Of a DNA stretch of 64,000 nt, positions 1-8,178 are shown one piece after another. The notes under the pieces are model-generated. The model made no database searches and was not told where the DNA came from. It saw only the letters and a list, made by a program, of their open reading frames with translations. The stretch spans positions 62,001 through 126,000 of the forward strand of contig JAIOPH010000011.1 of assembly GCA_021414005.1 (NCBI GenBank). Direction: 5' to 3'. The stretch's first letter is position 1, and the number at the start of each line of letters is the position of its first letter. The DNA is from Chthoniobacter sp. GTDB taxonomy: Bacteria > Verrucomicrobiota > Verrucomicrobiia > Chthoniobacterales > Chthoniobacteraceae. Position numbers and translations under genes: made by a program.

Positions 1-2
1 GG

Positions 3-533
3 GCGGACAAAGCCAAGGGCACCGCCAACATCCCGATCGAACAGGCGATGACGATGGTTGTCGCGGAGTTGACCGCGAAAAAGCCCGCGCCCTCCTCGGT
101 GAAAGTGGAAGCGCCTTTGCCCATGCCCGTCGCCGACCCGAAGTCCGCCGAGCCGCCACCTGCCGCGCTCCCATCCGCGCCGCAGGGTGCCGACACCGTG
201 CGCTTCCCGCTGCCCGCGGCTGAGATAATCCCAGCGACCCCGGCCACACCCACCGCGCCCGCGCCCGAAAAGCCAGCCGCCGAGCCAACTCCCGCTGTTC
301 CTGCAACTCCGTCGGCTCCAGCGACCCCGGTTCCGCCAGCCACTCCGGAGAAGCCCGCCGAGCCCGCTCCGGCTCCCGTGCCGCCCGCCCCGATTCCGCC
401 CGCGCCCGAAAAACCCGTCGAGCCTGCACCTGCGCCCGCGCCTGTGCCACCCGCTCCTGAGCCGGCCCCGGCACCCGCGCCCGCCCCGGTCGCACCGCCT
501 ACTCCGACCGACAATCCTGAGCCCACGAAATGA
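3..533 (+). CDS. 3' end of a truncated gene with a Pro/Ala-rich tail
   Basis: The frame is open from the window edge, so the true start lies upstream. The first ~30 residues contain a short non-repetitive segment around IPIEQAMTMVV; I have the impression that similar IPIxxAM endings occur in small proteins of respiratory gene clusters, but I cannot name the family. The remaining ~140 residues are low-complexity Pro/Ala/Glu repeats with no predicted globular fold, perhaps an extended periplasmic linker or tail. The stop overlaps the start of the CcoN-like gene by 4 nt (ATGA), so the two are translationally coupled and this belongs to the respiratory operon. Function is not assigned. Confidence 0.55.
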   Translation, partial: ADKAKGTANIPIEQAMTMVVAELTAKKPAPSSVKVEAPLPMPVADPKSAEPPPAALPSAPQGADTVRFPLPAAEIIPATPATPTAPAPEKPAAEPTPAVPATPSAPATPVPPATPEKPAEPAPAPVPPAPIPPAPEKPVEPAPAPAPVPPAPEPAPAPAPAPVAPPTPTDNPEPTK

Positions 534-2056
534 CCGCAGCCGCCCTCGCTCCCACTCCGACCGCCGCCTCGGCTCCCGAGGCGCCCAGCGCCGCGCAGGT
601 GCAGGCCGCCGAGCGCGCCGCCATCGACGCTTCCGCCTCGGGCCCGGTGCTCTTCTTCTTCAGCAACGCCATCCTCTGGCTGCTCCTCGCCACGGTCCTC
701 GGCTTCATCACTTCCATCCAGCTTCATCACCCCGGCTTCCTCGCAAACTTTTCGATCGTCTCGCTTCTACCGTTTACGGAGGGGTCCTTGCTGGCCGACC
801 TTCGTTTGACTTACGGACGTGCTCTTCCCGCCTACACCAACGCCCTTGGCTACGGCTGGGCCACGTTGTCCGGCATGGGCGTCGCCATCTGGTTGCTCGC
901 GCGCCTTTGTCGCGTGCGGATCAAAGTGCCCGGCGTTCTCATTACCGGCGCGATCTTCTGGCAGGTCGGGTTGACGGTCGGCATCTTGCAGATTCTGGGG
1001 GGAAAGACCACCGGCGTCGAGGGTTTGGAAATTCCCGGCAGCGCCGCGGTGCTGATGCTCTTCGGCTATCTGCTCGTTGGCCTGTGGGGTGCGCTCATCT
1101 TTGGTTACCGCCGCCAGGCTCCGGCCTACATTTCGGTGTGGTATCTCCTCGCGGCGCTTTTCTGGTTTCCGTGGACCTTCGGGCTCGCACACCTCGCTGT
1201 GGCGCTGCCCGTGCAGGGCGTGGTGCAAAGCCTGATCGCCGCCTGGGCCGCGCAGAATTTCCTGAACGTCTTCATCACCGCCATCGGTTTGGCCGCGGCG
1301 TATTACCTCATTCCGAAAGTCATTGGCCGCCCAATTCATAGTTACCATCTCGCCTCCACCGGCTTTGGGGCGTTCATCCTTTTCTCCGGTCTGACCGGCG
1401 CGGTGCGGCTGAGCGGCGGACCGTTGCCCGCGTGGCTGATCACGCTGAGCATCGCCGCCACCATCCTCCTTCTGGTGCAACTCGCCACCGTTTCGACCAA
1501 TCTGCTCCTGACCATGCGCGGTCAGCATCACATGGTCTATCACTCGCCCACCGTCCGCTTCACGATCTTCGGGGTGATTTCCTTCACCATCGCCAGCGTT
1601 GTCGGCCTTCTCTCCTCGCTGCGCTCGGTGGATCGCCTGCTGCACTTCACCTTTTTCCAGTCCGCTCAGACCCACCTGCTGCTCTACGCCTTCTTTAGCA
1701 TGGTGATGTTTGGCGCTATCTACTACATCCTGCCGCGCCTCTTGGGCTGCGAATGGCTCTCGTCGTCGCTCATTAGCTGGCACTTTCTGGCCTCGGCCTA
1801 CGGTGGCGGTGTGTTGGTCGTGGGCCTCGCCCTTAGTGGCATCGCCGGCGGCGCGGCGCTGGCCAATCCCGAGTCCATTTTCTCGCAGGTGATCGAGGAC
1901 AGCTCCCGATATTATGTCGCGAGCACGCTGGCGTGGGGGATGATCGGCATCGGCCACGTGATCTTCGCGCTGCATTTCCTGCTCATGCTGTTCCGCATCG
2001 GCCAGCCGGGCGGCGAGCCCACGCTCTTCGCACCCATTGGGGAGGAGAAACACTAA
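530..2056 (+). CDS. CcoN-like integral membrane subunit (cbb3 oxidase subunit I homologue) lacking most metal ligands
   Basis: 508 aa. After a ~38-residue Ala-rich N-terminus there are about 12 hydrophobic segments, and the whole protein can be aligned by eye to CcoN. Anchors are YYLIPKVIGRPIHSY (~258-272) and GAIYYILPRLLG (~395-406), which match the CcoN YYFIPKxxxRPVYSY and GAIYYLVPRLW regions. The metal sites are not kept. The low-spin heme b His of helix II is Tyr102; the CuB His of the GHN motif is Gln242; the HH pair is Val292-Arg293; the heme b3 His is Gln380. Only the second heme b ligand, His382, remains. The cross-linked catalytic Tyr position is also non-aromatic. It therefore cannot be a normal oxygen reductase subunit. 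It is coupled to the upstream gene and to the CcoO gene (TAATG overlap). A scaffold or electron-entry role for the neighbouring aa3 oxidase is inference. Confidence 0.8.
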   Translation: MTAAALAPTPTAASAPEAPSAAQVQAAERAAIDASASGPVLFFFSNAILWLLLATVLGFITSIQLHHPGFLANFSIVSLLPFTEGSLLADLRLTYGRALPAYTNALGYGWATLSGMGVAIWLLARLCRVRIKVPGVLITGAIFWQVGLTVGILQILGGKTTGVEGLEIPGSAAVLMLFGYLLVGLWGALIFGYRRQAPAYISVWYLLAALFWFPWTFGLAHLAVALPVQGVVQSLIAAWAAQNFLNVFITAIGLAAAYYLIPKVIGRPIHSYHLASTGFGAFILFSGLTGAVRLSGGPLPAWLITLSIAATILLLVQLATVSTNLLLTMRGQHHMVYHSPTVRFTIFGVISFTIASVVGLLSSLRSVDRLLHFTFFQSAQTHLLLYAFFSMVMFGAIYYILPRLLGCEWLSSSLISWHFLASAYGGGVLVVGLALSGIAGGAALANPESIFSQVIEDSSRYYVASTLAWGMIGIGHVIFALHFLLMLFRIGQPGGEPTLFAPIGEEKH

Positions 2057-2748
2057 TGAATCGTTCGTTCAACTTGTTCGCCGGCATCATCGGGTCCTTC
2101 GCCCTTTCCTGCTACGCCCTCGTGCTCCTGCCCAAGCAGCAGTTGGGCGGTCTCCAGCCGCAGACAGTCGAGGACGAGGGCAAAATCACCGAGATTTACC
2201 CCATCAATAACGTCGCCGTGGAAAAAGGCCGGGCGGTTTATGCCTCCGAGGGTTGCTTCTACTGCCACACCCAACAGGTGCGCGACGAGCAGAACGGCAC
2301 CGATTTGGAACGCGGCTGGGGTGTCCGCCGTACCGTGGCGCGCGATTACATTTTTGACACAACGCCCTTCCTCGGGAGCAACCGTGTCGGCCCGGATCTC
2401 GCCAATGTCGGCTCCACCAAATGGCGCAACGAGCCGGTGGATGAGAACTCGAAATACAAACCCGCAAAGCGCGATGCCGCCTGGCAACTGCTCCACCTCT
2501 ACGCGCCGCGCACCGTCATCAAGTCGTCCAATATGCCGCCCTACCGCTATCTCTTTGAGAATAAGAAGATCAGCGGACAGCGCTCCGTGGACGCTCTCGC
2601 CCTGACCGGGTCCGACGCGCCGGAGCCCGGCTACGAAGTCGTCCCCAAGCCGGCAGCGAAGGCGCTCGTCGCCTACCTTCTGTCGCTCGATAAAAGCCAC
2701 CCGCTTAAAGAAGTGAAAGGTTCTGCGCCGGAGGTCGCCGCCAAGTGA
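2056..2748 (+). CDS. CcoO-like membrane-anchored monoheme cytochrome c
   Basis: 230 aa. One N-terminal membrane anchor (~7-27) is followed by a periplasmic cytochrome c domain with CFYCH (~68-72). The GSNRVGPDLANVG segment and the HLYAPRTVI and SNMPPY segments match the CcoO signatures around the heme and its distal Met ligand. It is the usual partner of CcoN in cbb3 oxidases and would pass electrons from a donor cytochrome. The heme site looks intact even though its CcoN partner has lost its metal ligands. The ATG at 2056 overlaps the upstream stop by 1 nt, and the stop overlaps the GTG of the next gene. The ortholog name ccoO is plausible, but the unusual partner makes me leave the symbol blank. 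Confidence 0.85.
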   Translation: MNRSFNLFAGIIGSFALSCYALVLLPKQQLGGLQPQTVEDEGKITEIYPINNVAVEKGRAVYASEGCFYCHTQQVRDEQNGTDLERGWGVRRTVARDYIFDTTPFLGSNRVGPDLANVGSTKWRNEPVDENSKYKPAKRDAAWQLLHLYAPRTVIKSSNMPPYRYLFENKKISGQRSVDALALTGSDAPEPGYEVVPKPAAKALVAYLLSLDKSHPLKEVKGSAPEVAAK

Positions 2749-3956
2749 GTACGCCCAACGATCCCGCGTCCATGAAACCAAGTCCCGACCGCATTGATTA
2801 CCGCGAGACGGCGGACATCACGGAAGTCCACGCCGCCGTCCAGCGCGAAAAGCCCGAGCCTTCCGCCGATGTCACCCCGATGCCGCTCTGGCTCACCGGC
2901 GTCTGCGCCGGGGCCATGGTCTGGGCCGGCACGTATTTCGGCATCTTCCACGGCGGCCTCAGCGCCAATGTCTATAACGAATTTGAAAGCTCGCCCGCCG
3001 TGCTTTTCCCACAGCCGCCGAAGGTCGGGGTCAAACCGGGTGCAGACGCAGCGCCGCAGTCGCTCGCGGATATGGGCAAAGGCGTTTACGGCCAGTGCGT
3101 GGCCTGCCATCAGCCGAGCGGCCTCGGGGTAGCCGGGCAGTTCCCGCCGCTCGCAAAATCAGAATTCGTCAACGGCAGCGAAAAGCGGCTCGTCGCTATT
3201 TTACTGAAGGGAATTCAGGGGCCGATTACCGTGGAAGGGAAGCCCTACAACGGAGCGATGCCGGCGTGGGAAGCGCAGTTATCCCCGAAAAAGATTGCGG
3301 CGGTCGCGTCTTACGTTCGCCGGGAATGGGGCAACACTGGAGCCGAGATTTCCGAGGCCAAGGTGCTCGCGGCCAAAAAAGAGTTTGCCGAGCAAACGGC
3401 ACCGTTTACCGAGGCGGAACTGCTCAAGATCCCCGCCGACGCCACGCTGCCGGATGAAGGTGGAGCTGCGGCACCGGCTCCGACTCCCGGCGGCGCGCCT
3501 GCGCCCGCCGTCCAGACTCCGGCGGCACCGGTGGCCTCCGCCAATGCCAGCCCCGAGCAGCTCGCCGAAGGCAAGAAGCACTACATGATGATCTGCGTCG
3601 CCTGCCATCAGCCGACCGGCGCGGGCCTGCCCGGAGTTTTCCCGCCGCTCACGAAGTCCCCCTACGTGGAAGGTTCGCCCGAGCGCTTCGCGGCCATCAT
3701 CTTGAAAGGCAACGGCGGTCCCTTTACCGTGGACGGCAAGCCGTTCAACCAGATCATGCCTGGTCAGGAGGCCGCTCTCACGGATGCCAAAATTGCCGCA
3801 ATCATGACGTTCGTCCGCGCGAATTTTGGCAACGCCGGCGGCCCGGTCGCACCGGAAGTCGTCGCCGCGGCCCGCGCGAAATTTGCGGATCACAAGACGC
3901 CCTGGACGCAGGCCGAACTCGACGCCTGGAAAGACGACGCACCCGCCGCAAAATAA
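2745..3956 (+). CDS. Membrane-anchored diheme cytochrome c (CcoP-like position)
   Basis: 403 aa. A cytoplasmic N-terminus of ~45 residues is followed by one membrane segment (~47-67) and two class I cytochrome c domains, with CVACH at ~119-123 and again at ~286-290. The domains are joined by a Pro/Ala-rich linker (~240-265). Distal Met candidates sit in the GAMPAW and QIMPGQ segments. Single anchor plus two hemes is the CcoP layout, so it may take electrons from the bc1/Act-type complex or a soluble carrier and pass them to CuA of the aa3 oxidase. The start is a GTG at 2745 overlapping the CcoO stop. The second domain is strongly similar, also in DNA, to the separate cytochrome encoded next. 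Confidence 0.85.
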   Translation: MSTPNDPASMKPSPDRIDYRETADITEVHAAVQREKPEPSADVTPMPLWLTGVCAGAMVWAGTYFGIFHGGLSANVYNEFESSPAVLFPQPPKVGVKPGADAAPQSLADMGKGVYGQCVACHQPSGLGVAGQFPPLAKSEFVNGSEKRLVAILLKGIQGPITVEGKPYNGAMPAWEAQLSPKKIAAVASYVRREWGNTGAEISEAKVLAAKKEFAEQTAPFTEAELLKIPADATLPDEGGAAAPAPTPGGAPAPAVQTPAAPVASANASPEQLAEGKKHYMMICVACHQPTGAGLPGVFPPLTKSPYVEGSPERFAAIILKGNGGPFTVDGKPFNQIMPGQEAALTDAKIAAIMTFVRANFGNAGGPVAPEVVAAARAKFADHKTPWTQAELDAWKDDAPAAK

Positions 3957-3989
3957 TCCATCAACCTCATTCCCACGACTCCACTGAAT

Positions 3990-4463
3990 ATGCTCAAGCC
4001 CACGCTCGCCCTCCTTGTCGCCACCGCCTCGCTGGCGGGCTTCGTCCGCGCGCAGGACGCCGCCGCCGATCAGGTCGCCGAAGGCAAAAAGAACTACATG
4101 CTGATCTGCGTCGCCTGCCATCAGCCGACCGGCGCGGGTCTCCCCGCGGTGTTTCCGCCGCTCACCAAGTCGCCGTATGTGAACGGCTCGGCGGAACGCT
4201 TCGCCGCCATCATTCTCAAGGGCAATGCCGGTCCGTTTACCGTGGACGGCAAACCCTTCAACCAGATCATGCCGCCGCAGGAAGCTATGCTCACCGACGA
4301 GAAAATCGCCGCGATCATGACCTTCGTGCGTGCCAGTTTTGAAAACACGCCCGCCCCGGTTTCCGCTGCAGTGGTGGCGGCGGCGCGGAAGAAATTTGCC
4401 GACCGTAAGACGCCGTGGACTCAGGCCGAACTCGACGCCTGGAAAGACGACGCCGCCAAGTAG
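3990..4463 (+). CDS. Periplasmic monoheme cytochrome c
   Basis: 157 aa. It has a cleavable-type signal (~1-21, ending FVRAQ) and one class I cytochrome c domain with CVACH and a distal QIMPPQ Met. From about residue 28 on it is nearly the same sequence as the second heme domain of the preceding diheme protein, including the PWTQAELDAWKDD C-terminus. This points to a recent tandem duplication that freed the domain from its anchor. A soluble electron carrier between the diheme protein and the oxidase is the likely role. It lies 33 nt after the upstream gene and 103 nt before subunit I. Confidence 0.85.
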   Translation: MLKPTLALLVATASLAGFVRAQDAAADQVAEGKKNYMLICVACHQPTGAGLPAVFPPLTKSPYVNGSAERFAAIILKGNAGPFTVDGKPFNQIMPPQEAMLTDEKIAAIMTFVRASFENTPAPVSAAVVAAARKKFADRKTPWTQAELDAWKDDAAK

Positions 4464-4504
4464 TCATCCGATGCGGCTCCTTTCCCATATCCGTATCGCC
4501 CGAC

Positions 4505-4533
4505 CGGGCGTAACGGTTTCGACGTACCGCCCG
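4505..4533 (+). other. Short imperfect hairpin upstream of the subunit I gene
   Basis: The arms CGGGCGTA and TACCGCCCG pair with one bulged base around a 12-nt loop, in the 103-nt gap between the cytochrome c and subunit I genes. It is not followed by a T-run, so it is not a clear intrinsic terminator. It might mark mRNA processing or stability at the only sizeable gap in the first half of the operon. Confidence 0.3.
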
Positions 4534-4566
4534 TCAGTCATTTTGTAACACCCAACTTCTCGCCTC

Positions 4567-6441
4567 ATGTCCACCGCCGCCCTCACGCACGCGCCCGACG
4601 ATAACGCGCACGACGATCACCATCACGATCCCGGTTTTTGGCAGAAGTGGGTCTTTTCCACCGATCACAAGATGATCGGCATCCAATACGGAACGACCGG
4701 GCTGGCGTTTTTGATGTTTGGTTTCATGCTGATGATGGTCATGCGCTGGCAGCTCGCGCACCCGGGCGAGGCGGTGCCTTACATCGGCGGACTGCTTCAA
4801 GCGATTTTCGGTTCGAGTGCGTTCCAGCCGGATGCCAAGGGGATTCCCGGCGTGCTCACCGCCGACGGCTACAATTCCTTCGGCGCGATGCACGGCACGA
4901 TCATGGTCTTCTTCGGCATCGTTCCTGTGGCCTTCGCCGCGTTCGGCAACTTTGTCGTGCCGCTCCAGATCGGTGCGATCGACATGACCTTCCCCCGCAT
5001 CAATATGGCGAGCTTCTGGTGTTTCTTCATCAGTTGCATCTTCATGTGCGTGTCCTTTTTCGTGCCGGGCGGCGCGGCGAAATCGGGCTGGACCTCCTAT
5101 CCACCGCTCTCTGGCATTGCGGACAGTGGCGCGCTCAATCACTTCTTCATGAACGGCCAAACCCTCTGGGTCACGGGCATGGTTTTCAATATCACCGCCT
5201 CGCTCCTCGGCTCGGTGAATTTCATCGCCACGATCATCCAGCTCCGCGCGCCGGGGATGACGTGGATGCGTCTGCCGTTCTTTGTCTGGGCGCAGTTCGT
5301 CACCGCGTTCCTGCTTCTGCTCGCCTTCCCGCCGCTCGAAGCCGCCGGCGTCATGCAGCTCATGGATCGCGCCTTTGGCACGAGTTTCTTCATGCCCACG
5401 GGACTGATTGTGAACGGCGCGGCCACGCACTGGTCGGGCGGCGGCAGCCCAATTCTGTGGCAGCACCTTTTCTGGTTCCTCGCCCATCCGGAGGTCTATG
5501 TGCTCATCCTGCCCGGCATCGGCATGGTCGCGGAAATCATCGCGTGCAACACCCGCAAGCCGCTTTACGGCTACAAGGCCATGGTCGGCGCGATCTTTGT
5601 CCTCGGCTTCCTCTCCTTCATCGTCTGGGCGCACCACATGTATATGACGGGCATGGGCGCGAAAGTGTCGGGGTTCTTCCAAGTCACTACGGTCATGATC
5701 TCGGTGCCTTCGGTCATTCTGGTGACGGCGCTGATGCTCTCGCTTTGGGGGGGCTCGATCCGGTTCACCATGCCGATGCTTTTCGCCACCGCGTTTCTGC
5801 CCATGTTCGGCATCGGCGGTCTGACCGGCATTCCGCTCGCATTCAATGCCGTCGACCTCTACCTGCACGACACCTACTACGTCATCGGTCACTTTCACTA
5901 CGTCGTCGCGCCGGGGACAATCTTCGCGATTTTTGCGGGCGTCTATCATTGGTATCCGAAAGCGACGGGCCGCATGCTGAATGAGTTTCTCGGCCGTCTG
6001 CATTTCTGGGGCTCGCTGATCTTCATCAACGGCATCTTCTTCCCGATGTTCCTGCAAGGCATGGCTGGCGTGCATCGCCGCTGGTTTGACGGCGGCGTGA
6101 CTTACGAGCAGATCATCAAGCCGGTGATCCACTGGAATAACTTCATGTCCGTCTCCGCCTTCCTCCTCGGAGCGGCGCAGATTCCTTTCATCATCAATTT
6201 CTGCTGGAGCATCTGGAACGGACGCAAGGCGAGCGACAACCCATGGGATGCCACGACCGTGGAATGGGACACGCCCACGCCGCCACCGCACGGCAACTTC
6301 ACCAAGGAGATCACCGTCCACCGCGGACCTTACGAATACAGCGTGCCCGGAGCGGATAAGGACTTCACGCCGCAGACCGAAGCGCCGAAATCCGATAAAG
6401 CGCACCTCGCCGCGCCGCTGGTCGCCGCGCCCGCCCACTAA
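4567..6441 (+). CDS. ctaD: Cytochrome c oxidase subunit I (aa3 type)
   Basis: 624 aa, 12 membrane segments. All catalytic landmarks are present: MHGTIM (heme a His), LAHPEVYV (CuB His, D-channel Glu and the cross-linked Tyr), WAHHMY (two CuB His) and GHFHYVV (heme a3 and heme a His). The D-channel entrance Asp is kept in IGAIDMTFPR. This is the real O2-reducing core, in contrast to the CcoN-like gene upstream. The N-terminus carries a His-rich stretch (AHDDHHHDPG, ~14-23) that could bind metal. The C-terminal ~80 residues are hydrophilic. Subunit III follows after 9 nt. Confidence 0.97.
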   Translation: MSTAALTHAPDDNAHDDHHHDPGFWQKWVFSTDHKMIGIQYGTTGLAFLMFGFMLMMVMRWQLAHPGEAVPYIGGLLQAIFGSSAFQPDAKGIPGVLTADGYNSFGAMHGTIMVFFGIVPVAFAAFGNFVVPLQIGAIDMTFPRINMASFWCFFISCIFMCVSFFVPGGAAKSGWTSYPPLSGIADSGALNHFFMNGQTLWVTGMVFNITASLLGSVNFIATIIQLRAPGMTWMRLPFFVWAQFVTAFLLLLAFPPLEAAGVMQLMDRAFGTSFFMPTGLIVNGAATHWSGGGSPILWQHLFWFLAHPEVYVLILPGIGMVAEIIACNTRKPLYGYKAMVGAIFVLGFLSFIVWAHHMYMTGMGAKVSGFFQVTTVMISVPSVILVTALMLSLWGGSIRFTMPMLFATAFLPMFGIGGLTGIPLAFNAVDLYLHDTYYVIGHFHYVVAPGTIFAIFAGVYHWYPKATGRMLNEFLGRLHFWGSLIFINGIFFPMFLQGMAGVHRRWFDGGVTYEQIIKPVIHWNNFMSVSAFLLGAAQIPFIINFCWSIWNGRKASDNPWDATTVEWDTPTPPPHGNFTKEITVHRGPYEYSVPGADKDFTPQTEAPKSDKAHLAAPLVAAPAH

Positions 6442-6450
6442 GTTTCGCCC

Positions 6451-7503
6451 ATGCAAATCCCGCACGAAGTCACTGCCCGCCCCGACACCGGGCTCTATAA
6501 CGCCAAGCTCGGCATCTGGCTCTTTCTCGCCTCGGAGGTCATGCTCTTTGGCGGTCTCTTCTCCGCCTACATCTTTCTCCGCATGGGGGCCGAGGACGGT
6601 TACTGGCCGCACGGTCTGCTGAACGTACCGGTCGGCGCGGGAAACACTGCCATCCTCATCGCCTCATCCGTCACCGTGGTGCTGGCGTGGGCTTCGCTGA
6701 AGATGCGGAAGTTTTCCCAATACAAACTCTGGATGGGCATTTCGATTCTGTGCGGCGCGCTCTTCCTCATCGTGAAGCTGGCCTACGAGTGGCCGCAGAA
6801 GTTCGAGCACTTCGGCGCTTTCATCAAAAAGGACGCCATCGAACACTACGAGAAATATCTCGGGAACCATCACCTCAAGGAGAAGGGACTTCCGCCCCGT
6901 GTCGAAATCTCCGGGCACTTGCATGAGGTAGAGATTGCCGCGGACCCTGCGGAAAAGGAAAAGTTGGAAGTGTTTTTGAAGCAGCATGACTTGGAAGCCA
7001 AGCCGGATGAGCACGACGCGAAGTTGCAAATAGTTTGCTCCGAAAAAAAAGATAAAGACGGAAAGCGTGAGGGAATCAGGCCAGGTGTCGCCGAGGACTT
7101 GGAAAAAGTGCCCGGCGTCAAACTCATCGCCTTTGAACTCGGCCTAGATCCGATCAACGCCGCGCCAGACAACCCGGAGAGCGACAAGCCGCACTTTCTT
7201 TACAAGGGACCGACGGAAACACCCGGAAAAATCGAGCGCAAGGATGTTGAATTTTACAGCTCCTTCGCGCCGAAACACAGCTCCTACTTCGCCGTTTATT
7301 TTACCATCACTGGCCTGCACGGTCTGCACGTCCTCGCGGGTGTGCTCATCATGCTCTACTTCTGGCTGCCGATTGAGGGCGGCGCGAACATGTTCAAGCG
7401 CAACCCCGAGCACCTCGCCAACCGCGTGGAAGTCGTCGGCTTGTTCTGGCACTTCGTCGATCTCGTCTGGATCTTCGTCTTCCCGATTTTCTACCTCCTC
7501 TAA
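6451..7503 (+). CDS. ctaE: Cytochrome c oxidase subunit III with a large hydrophilic insert
   Basis: 350 aa, about 150 longer than the five-helix bacterial form. Helices 1-3 (~20-45, 58-84, 92-112) and helices 4-5 (~276-308, 327-349, with TGLHGLHVLAG) match subunit III. Between them, residues ~118-268 form a charged Lys/Glu-rich segment with no membrane helix, where relatives have a loop of a few dozen residues at most. The insert is less G+C-rich than the flanks. Subunit III stabilises subunit I and its proton uptake; what the insert does is unknown. It lies between subunits I and IV with 9-nt gaps. Confidence 0.95.
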   Translation: MQIPHEVTARPDTGLYNAKLGIWLFLASEVMLFGGLFSAYIFLRMGAEDGYWPHGLLNVPVGAGNTAILIASSVTVVLAWASLKMRKFSQYKLWMGISILCGALFLIVKLAYEWPQKFEHFGAFIKKDAIEHYEKYLGNHHLKEKGLPPRVEISGHLHEVEIAADPAEKEKLEVFLKQHDLEAKPDEHDAKLQIVCSEKKDKDGKREGIRPGVAEDLEKVPGVKLIAFELGLDPINAAPDNPESDKPHFLYKGPTETPGKIERKDVEFYSSFAPKHSSYFAVYFTITGLHGLHVLAGVLIMLYFWLPIEGGANMFKRNPEHLANRVEVVGLFWHFVDLVWIFVFPIFYLL

Positions 7504-7512
7504 CCTCACCAC

Positions 7513-7905
7513 ATGAGCCAAGCCCACGATCACGGCAAAGAAATCACGCCCGGAACCGCCCACGAACCCGCAACCGGCGGTGATCACCCGCACTTCGACA
7601 TGCACCTCGGGCTGTATCTCGGGGTCGGCGGATTCCTCCTCGTTGCCACGGCCGTCACCGTCTGGTTGTCTTACGTGGACTTCGACAAGATGTTTGGCGG
7701 CCACGGTTGGAACATCATCATCGCGATGATCGTTGCGACGGTGAAAGTCGGCTTCGTCGGCGCGATTTTCATGCACTTGAAAGGCGAGAAAAAACTGGTC
7801 TGGCAGTTCCTCTATTTCACCCTCTTCTTCGTCGCGGGGTTGTTTCTGCTGACCCTGCTGAACTACTCCGACCCGATCTTCGGGACCAGCCACGCGCATC
7901 ACTAA
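7513..7905 (+). CDS. ctaF: Cytochrome c oxidase subunit IV (prokaryotic type)
   Basis: 130 aa. A His-rich hydrophilic N-terminus (~35 residues) is followed by three membrane segments, with the family-typical ATVKVGFVGAIFMHLKGEKK segment between helices 2 and 3. This fits the COX4_pro family, an accessory subunit of aa3/bo3 oxidases involved in assembly and CuB stability. The stop codon abuts the ATG of the next, very small gene with no gap. Confidence 0.93.
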   Translation: MSQAHDHGKEITPGTAHEPATGGDHPHFDMHLGLYLGVGGFLLVATAVTVWLSYVDFDKMFGGHGWNIIIAMIVATVKVGFVGAIFMHLKGEKKLVWQFLYFTLFFVAGLFLLTLLNYSDPIFGTSHAHH

Positions 7906-7992
7906 ATGCCCCGGATCGCCTTCCAATTTGTCTTCCTCGCCGTCGTGCTGTTCGTTGTCGCGGGCTGCGAAGCCTTTCACCCACACCACTAA
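7906..7992 (+). CDS. 28-residue lipoprotein-like peptide in the oxidase operon
   Basis: The ATG directly follows the subunit IV stop, and the TAA directly precedes the next ATG. The product starts MPR, has a hydrophobic stretch of about 15 residues, and reaches a good lipobox (VAGC at ~17-20). The mature part would be only nine residues, CEAFHPHH plus nothing further beyond the last His, so it is His-rich. Perfect packing between two oxidase genes and the lipobox argue that it is translated. A tiny lipid-anchored oxidase accessory peptide, perhaps metal-binding, is inference; I know no family name. Confidence 0.55.
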   Translation: MPRIAFQFVFLAVVLFVVAGCEAFHPHH

Positions 7993-8178
7993 ATGTCGCT
8001 CAAGGCGTTCCATCTTTTCTTCATCGTCCTCGCCATCCTGCTCGCGGCTGGCTGCGCGGCTTGGGGATTCGTGAACGGTCTGGCACCCGCGTTTGGCTTC
8101 ACCTGCTCCGGCATTGCCTTCGTGTTGGTAATTTACGGCGTCTCTTTCCTCAAAAAATCGCGCAAACTGATCCTATGA
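7993..8178 (+). CDS. Small two-helix membrane protein in the oxidase operon
   Basis: 61 aa with two hydrophobic segments (~5-26 and 33-52) and a basic C-terminus (KKSRK). The first segment contains AAGC, but the sequence continues into a second helix, so it is more likely an integral membrane protein than a lipoprotein. Start abuts the previous stop; its TGA overlaps the next ATG (ATGA). By position it is a candidate small oxidase subunit or assembly factor. No family recognised. Confidence 0.7.
   Translation: MSLKAFHLFFIVLAILLAAGCAAWGFVNGLAPAFGFTCSGIAFVLVIYGVSFLKKSRKLIL

Noticed and set aside
4500..4560. GGGCGTAACGGTTTCGAC resembles the 5' end of tmRNA
   Set aside because: No tag-peptide ORF, no matching 3' half or T arm nearby, and only ~100 nt of space before subunit I. 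Chance resemblance within a small hairpin.
4534..6612. 692-codon minus-strand frame opposite the oxidase genes
   Set aside because: Shadow of ctaD in a G+C-rich sequence; composition is highly charged and repetitive, with no recognisable domain.
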